64,000 nt of DNA from DATARH01 sp963705325. GTDB taxonomy: Bacteria; Pseudomonadota; Alphaproteobacteria; ATCC43930; CGMCC-115725. Where the stretch lies: assembly GCA_963705325.1 (NCBI GenBank), contig OY970069.1, positions 3,782,001-3,846,000 on the forward strand, in the 5' to 3' direction. The translations under genes and the position numbers were made by a program. Each line of letters starts with the position of its first letter. Position 1 is the stretch's first letter. The notes under the pieces were generated by a model. It had not been told where the DNA came from. It made no database searches and was given only the letters and a program-made list of their open reading frames with translations. This document shows, in pieces, positions 60,237 to 64,000 of this stretch.

Positions 60237-61214
60237 ATGCCTTCGCGGCTGAGCCGGCGAGCTATGCTCGCGGCGATGCTGGTTGTGCCTGCGGGCGGGA
60301 AGCGGACAGCCGCCGCCGGGACCGATTTCGCTGCGTTCCTATCATCGATCCGTCGCGATGCGATTGCACAGGGCATTCGCGCGAATACCGTCGATCTGGC
60401 CCTTGGCCAAACTGAATTCCTGCCGCATGTGATCGAACTCGATCGCACGCAGCCCGAGCACACGATGACCTTTGCGAGTTTCCTCGAAAAGGTCGTCACA
60501 CCGCAGAAAACCGCGGACGGCCGCGCTGCGCTCGCCGAGAACTGGCCATTGCTGATGCGCGTCCACCAACGCTTTGACGTTCAGCCGCGTTTCATCGTCG
60601 CGTTGTGGGCGGTCGAGAGCAATTTCGGCAAGGTCATGGGCAACTATAAGGTCGTGTCGTCGCTCGCGACCTTGGCCTTTGACGGACGGCGCAGAGACGT
60701 TTTCCGGCCCGAGTTGATCGCCGCACTGCGCATCATCGACCAGGGGAACATTCGCCCGGATGCGATGCTCGGCTCGTGGGCTGGGGCGATGGGACAGTGC
60801 CAGTTCATGCCGACGACTTTTCTCAATTTCGCAGTCGATTTCGATGGTGACGGCAGACGGGACATCTGGGGCGACCGCGCCGACGTTCTCGGATCAATTG
60901 CCAACTACCTCAACCAGCTTGGCTGGCGAGGCGGCGAATCCTGGGGCCGTTCTGTGGTGGTGCCCGCCAATTTCGATGTCCGCCTCGCCAGGCTCGACAT
61001 GCGCCAGACGACGGCGGAATGGAGCCGGCTTGGCGTGCGGACCGCGGACCCCGCGCCACTGCCCGCCCTGCAGGCCTCGCTCGTGTTGCCCGATGGCGCC
61101 GGTGGACCTGCGTTGCTCGTCTACGACAATTTTCGCGCCATCATGAAGTGGAACAAATCGACCTTCTTCGCCGGCGCGGTCGGCCTTCTGGCCGACAGTT
61201 TTGGCGCCGGTTAA
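60237..61214 (+). CDS. Lytic murein transglycosylase, MltB-like
   Basis: 325 aa from the ATG at 60237; earlier TTG or GTG starts at 60210/60228 are possible. A twin-arginine-like RLSRRAMLAAMLVVPAGG signal. Slt-type catalytic region: FIVALWAVESNFGKVMGNYKVVSSLATLAFDGRR (catalytic Glu in VESNFG), SWAGAMGQCQFMPTTFLNFAVDFDGDG. Cuts glycan strands of peptidoglycan. Followed by rlpA 15 bp later and dacC. GANTC sites upstream suggest cell-cycle control. Confidence 0.85.
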   Translation: MPSRLSRRAMLAAMLVVPAGGKRTAAAGTDFAAFLSSIRRDAIAQGIRANTVDLALGQTEFLPHVIELDRTQPEHTMTFASFLEKVVTPQKTADGRAALAENWPLLMRVHQRFDVQPRFIVALWAVESNFGKVMGNYKVVSSLATLAFDGRRRDVFRPELIAALRIIDQGNIRPDAMLGSWAGAMGQCQFMPTTFLNFAVDFDGDGRRDIWGDRADVLGSIANYLNQLGWRGGESWGRSVVVPANFDVRLARLDMRQTTAEWSRLGVRTADPAPLPALQASLVLPDGAGGPALLVYDNFRAIMKWNKSTFFAGAVGLLADSFGAG

Positions 61215-61229
61215 GCACGCGAGGGTGCC

Positions 61230-62039
61230 ATGCCGGGGAGGGGGATAGCCCGGGTTGCGCTGTTGCTCGCCGTCGGGTTGCTACTCGCGGCGTGTAGCGG
61301 CACCGGCCCGCTTTATTCTCTCGGCTCAGGTCCCCGGATACCGCATCCGACCTACAAGGTCGGCACGCCCTACACCGTCAAGGGGGTCACCTACTATCCC
61401 CATATCGACTACGCGTACGACCAGACGGGCCTCGCCTCGTGGTACGGCGACGTCTTCGATGGGCAATACACGGCCAACGGCGAGGTTTTCGACCTCAACC
61501 AGATTACCGCCGCGCACAAGACCCTACCTTTGCCCAGCATCGTCGAAGTCATAAACCTGCAGAACAATCGTGCCTTGCGGGTCCGGGTCAACGATCGCGG
61601 CCCGTTTGTCGACGGGCGCATCATCGATGTTTCGCGCCGGGTGGCCCAGCTTCTCGGCTTCGAGCGGTCGGGTACCGCAATGGTCCGAGTGCGGATACTC
61701 AAGGACGAAAGCTTGCAGGCCGCGGCAGCCGCCATGCAGGGGATCGTGAGCAACGGCTCGACCTTTGCCGCGGGGGCACCGGCGCCGTCAGCAACATCTG
61801 CGTCGAACACCGGCGCCGTCATCACCGCGGCCACTCCGCCGCCGCCACAAATCAATGGGCCGCCGCCGGTCTACCAAGGGTTGCAACCCCAGGCCACGCT
61901 ATCAGCCCATCGTTTCCTGGTGCAATCGCCGCATTGGAGAATGGAAATTGGCCCGGTCGACACCCAGGAAGAAGCCGATCGCGCGCTCGCTCAAATGATC
62001 CAGAGCGGCTATCGAGACGCCCACATCGTGATGAATTAA
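61230..62039 (+). CDS. rlpA: RlpA-type septal lipoprotein
   Basis: 269 aa. Signal with lipobox LLLAACSGTG. The double-psi barrel RlpA domain has TGLASWYGDVFDGQYTANGEVFD, AAHKTLPLPS and VNDRGPFVDGRIIDVSRRVAQLLG. The C-terminal third has a SPOR-like region (HRFLVQSPHWRMEIGPVDT) after a Pro-rich linker. RlpA cuts naked glycan strands at septa. Typical alphaproteobacterial order: rlpA-dacC-tmk-holB. Confidence 0.9.
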   Translation: MPGRGIARVALLLAVGLLLAACSGTGPLYSLGSGPRIPHPTYKVGTPYTVKGVTYYPHIDYAYDQTGLASWYGDVFDGQYTANGEVFDLNQITAAHKTLPLPSIVEVINLQNNRALRVRVNDRGPFVDGRIIDVSRRVAQLLGFERSGTAMVRVRILKDESLQAAAAAMQGIVSNGSTFAAGAPAPSATSASNTGAVITAATPPPPQINGPPPVYQGLQPQATLSAHRFLVQSPHWRMEIGPVDTQEEADRALAQMIQSGYRDAHIVMN

Positions 62040-62069
62040 GATGCCCTATCGAGAGGCGATGGAGGCGGA

Positions 62070-63326
62070 ATGCGCGTAGGTTGGCGGCACTGGTTCCTAA
62101 CCGCCATCGCGGCCGCACTGCTGCTGTCGTTCGCCGATTACCAAGCGACCCGCGCGGCGCAGCCAACCCACAACAAGCCAACTCCTTCGGCCAAGCCGCC
62201 TACCCAAGCTAGGCCAAAACCTCCCGCTGCGCCGGCAGCGCCTCCAGTACCCGGCGTGGCCCTCGATACCCTGGCGAAGCACGCGATCATCGTCGAAACC
62301 GATACCGGCACCGTGCTCTTTAACAAGTATGCCGACGAGCGGATGCCACCAGCTTCGATGAGCAAGATCATGACCGCCTATGTGGTCTTCAGCATGCTCA
62401 AGGAGGGCAAGGTCAAGCTGACCGACGAACTGCCCGTCAGCGAGAGGGCCTGGAAGCTCGGCGGATCAAAGATGTTTGTTGGTGTGGGCGCGCGCATCTC
62501 GGTCGAGAATCTCATCCAAGGGATGCTGGTCCAGTCGGGCAACGATGCCTGCGTCGTGCTCGCCGAAGGCCTCGCCGGGAGTGAGGCGGCGTTTGCCGAT
62601 CTGATGAACCAGAAGGCCGCCGAAATCGGGCTCAAGGACAGCCATTTCGCCAATGTGACCGGGCTGCCGGACCCCAACGACTGGATGACCGCTCGGGACC
62701 TCGCCACGCTGGCCCTGCGGACGATCCGCGATTTTCCGGAATATTATCACTACTTTTCCGAAAAAGATTTTAATTTCAATAATATAAATCAGGCCAATCG
62801 CAACCCTCTGCTATATCGGAACATCGGCGCCGACGGGCTTAAGACCGGTCACACCGATGAATCCGGCTACAGTCTGACGGCTTCGGCGGTGCGCGGTGAC
62901 CGCCGCATTATCGTTGTCGTCAGCGGGCTTCCGTCGATGAAAGACCGGGCTAGCGAAGGCGAGCGGCTCGTCGAATGGGCGTTCCGCGAATTCAACAACT
63001 ACAAGCTGTTCGCCGCTGGCGAGAAGGTAGACGATGCCGAGGTCTGGCTCGGCACACAGCCCAGGGTGGGTTTGATGGTCGATCAGGATCTGACGATAAC
63101 AATGCCGCGCCGTGATCGCCGCGACATGAAGGTAACGGTCTCCTACGACGGACCGATCCCGGCGCCGGTAAAAAAAGGCGATCGGATCGGCAAGCTCGTC
63201 GTCACGGCACCGGACATCCAGCCGATCGAGCGGCCGCTCTTCGCCGCCGCGGACGTGCCGGCAATCGGCACGCTCGGTCGCATGGCAACGCTCGCGGCCT
63301 ATCTTATCTGGGGTAGCCGGCACTGA
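62070..63326 (+). CDS. dacC: D-alanyl-D-alanine carboxypeptidase
   Basis: 418 aa. Signal, then a Pro/Lys-rich linker and the penicillin-binding domain: PASMSKIM (SxxK), SGNDACVVLAEGLAG (SxN), and DGLKTGHTDESGYS (KTG). A C-terminal PBP5-like beta domain follows (to about 400). Removes the last D-Ala from peptidoglycan stems. Its stop overlaps the tmk start. Confidence 0.9.
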   Translation: MRVGWRHWFLTAIAAALLLSFADYQATRAAQPTHNKPTPSAKPPTQARPKPPAAPAAPPVPGVALDTLAKHAIIVETDTGTVLFNKYADERMPPASMSKIMTAYVVFSMLKEGKVKLTDELPVSERAWKLGGSKMFVGVGARISVENLIQGMLVQSGNDACVVLAEGLAGSEAAFADLMNQKAAEIGLKDSHFANVTGLPDPNDWMTARDLATLALRTIRDFPEYYHYFSEKDFNFNNINQANRNPLLYRNIGADGLKTGHTDESGYSLTASAVRGDRRIIVVVSGLPSMKDRASEGERLVEWAFREFNNYKLFAAGEKVDDAEVWLGTQPRVGLMVDQDLTITMPRRDRRDMKVTVSYDGPIPAPVKKGDRIGKLVVTAPDIQPIERPLFAAADVPAIGTLGRMATLAAYLIWGSRH

Positions 63327-63961
63327 GCGCGCGCGGGTACTTCATCACCCTTGAAGGCGGGGAGGGGGCGGGAAAATCCACCCAGGCGAAGCTCCTTGTC
63401 GGGGCCCTGGAGCGCGCCGGGATCGCCGCGACAGTGACGCGCGAACCCGGTGGTTCACCTGGTGCCGAAGCAATCCGCCAGCTGTTGATCGAGGGTGAAA
63501 CCGAACGTTGGGATGCCATCGGCGAGGTGCTGTTGCTCTATGCGGCGCGGCGCGAACATATCGCCAAGCTGATCAAGCCGGCGCTCGCAGCAGGCCGCTG
63601 GGTGATCTGTGATCGTTTCAACGATTCGACCTTGGCGTATCAAGGTTATGGCCGCGGCGTGCCGCTCGCCGAGCTTGCGAAGCTGCAACGGTTCGCGATT
63701 GGCGATTTTCTGCCCGACCTGACCTTGATCCTCGATCTGCCGGTCGAGGACGGGTTCGCGCGCGCGGCACTGCGGCCACGCCGCGCCGACCGATTTGAGC
63801 GGCTCGATCGGGATTTTCACCAGAGGCTGCGCATCGGGTTTCACGCGATTGCCGCCTCCGAGCCGGAACGTTGCGTCGTGATACCCGCGTCCGAGCCGGT
63901 TGACGAGGTGCATAAGGTTATCGTCGCCACGCTAGTCCAGCGCTTTAGCGTCAAGCTATGA
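63323..63961 (+). CDS. tmk: Thymidylate kinase, apparent CTG start
   Basis: About 212 aa. P-loop LEGGEGAGKSTQAK, VTREPGGSPGAEAIR, CDRFNDSTLAYQGYGRG, RADRFERLDRDFHQRLR. Phosphorylates dTMP. No ATG, GTG or TTG lies before the P-loop in frame. The CTG at 63323 overlaps the dacC stop as CTGA where an ATGA would be typical. Either a CTG start or a base error is likely. Stop overlaps the next gene (ATGA). Confidence 0.88.
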   Translation: MSARGYFITLEGGEGAGKSTQAKLLVGALERAGIAATVTREPGGSPGAEAIRQLLIEGETERWDAIGEVLLLYAARREHIAKLIKPALAAGRWVICDRFNDSTLAYQGYGRGVPLAELAKLQRFAIGDFLPDLTLILDLPVEDGFARAALRPRRADRFERLDRDFHQRLRIGFHAIAASEPERCVVIPASEPVDEVHKVIVATLVQRFSVKL

Positions 63962-64000
63962 CTATCGAGCTGATCGCGCCGCCGCCGCGCGCTAATCCCG
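63958..64000 (+). CDS. holB: DNA polymerase III delta' subunit, partial
   Basis: Only the first 14 codons (MTIELIAPPPRANP) lie in the window. The ATG overlaps the tmk stop as ATGA. The identity is inferred from the usual order tmk-holB and the Pro-rich start. Confidence 0.55.
   Translation, partial: MTIELIAPPPRANP

Noticed and set aside
1..64000. tRNA, rRNA, CRISPR, insertion sequence or prophage
   Set aside because: I looked for tRNA-like cloverleaf ends, regularly spaced repeats and transposase or integrase motifs and saw none. A tRNAscan or Rfam search would be needed to be sure.

Overview
This window is GC-rich, gene-dense DNA from an alphaproteobacterium, most likely a Rhodospirillales-type lineage. 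The markers are GcrA, a TIGR02302/DUF4175 membrane protein next to lysA and argH, DUF1491, DUF882, a fused transaldolase/phosphoglucose isomerase, an ethylmalonyl-CoA-pathway dehydrogenase and a GTTC-N7-GTTC LexA-type box. I saw no rRNA, tRNA, CRISPR array, insertion sequence or phage gene. Lineage and functions are inferred from protein motifs read by eye; no database search was run.

Layout. 0-1.3 kb: a DUF3426-type membrane protein and a convergent DUF882 peptidase separated by four 17-bp tandem repeats that supply both stop codons. 1.3-7.3 kb: argH, a small lptM-like lipoprotein, lysA and DUF4175 on the minus strand, with tlpA divergent. 7.3-18 kb: esterase, GluQRS, NUDIX/ACT pair, methylsuccinyl-CoA dehydrogenase, AlaX/cysteine-synthase pair, dCTP deaminase, NudF/DUF1491 and small lipoproteins. 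18-36 kb: lactonase-like MBL and SDR, PPOX protein, a possible NlpC/P60-like protein of unknown role, a glycosyltransferase, an acyl-CoA cluster (two crotonases and a CaiB-type CoA transferase), three tiny stress/membrane proteins, a TPR protein, fumC, an orphan hybrid histidine kinase, DinB, DUF35 plus thiolase, nitroreductase and pgk. 36-41 kb: methyltransferase, gcrA, arsC, a membrane SGNH protein and a gamma-glutamyltransferase-like protein. 41.7-50.6 kb: a compact pentose-phosphate operon (gntK, tal-pgi, gnd, zwf, rpe, pgl, rpiA, HAD hydrolase) with overlapping stops and starts. 50.6-53.9 kb: folD, cytochrome c, secreted proteins and a threonine synthase. 53.9-60 kb: a possible accessory module made of a dehydroquinase-like protein lacking catalytic residues, a flavoprotein, a perfect inverted-repeat operator, a TauD/TfdA dioxygenase and two tandem DHA2 transporters. 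60-64 kb: lytic transglycosylase, rlpA, dacC, tmk and the start of holB.

The genes between 1.3 and 9 kb and between 18.8 and 36.4 kb contain many frame breaks, including in single-copy housekeeping genes (argH, lysA, fumC, pgk). The 36.5-63 kb stretch is almost free of them. I read most of these as indel errors in the assembly rather than true pseudogenes.

The best candidates for something undescribed are the 53.9-60 kb module with its operator, and the putative papain-fold protein at 20.2 kb. Other points of note are repeat sequences that supply a stop codon or a whole protein N-terminus, a LexA-type box at a nitroreductase, and a cluster of GANTC methylation sites before the cell-wall genes in a window that also encodes GcrA.
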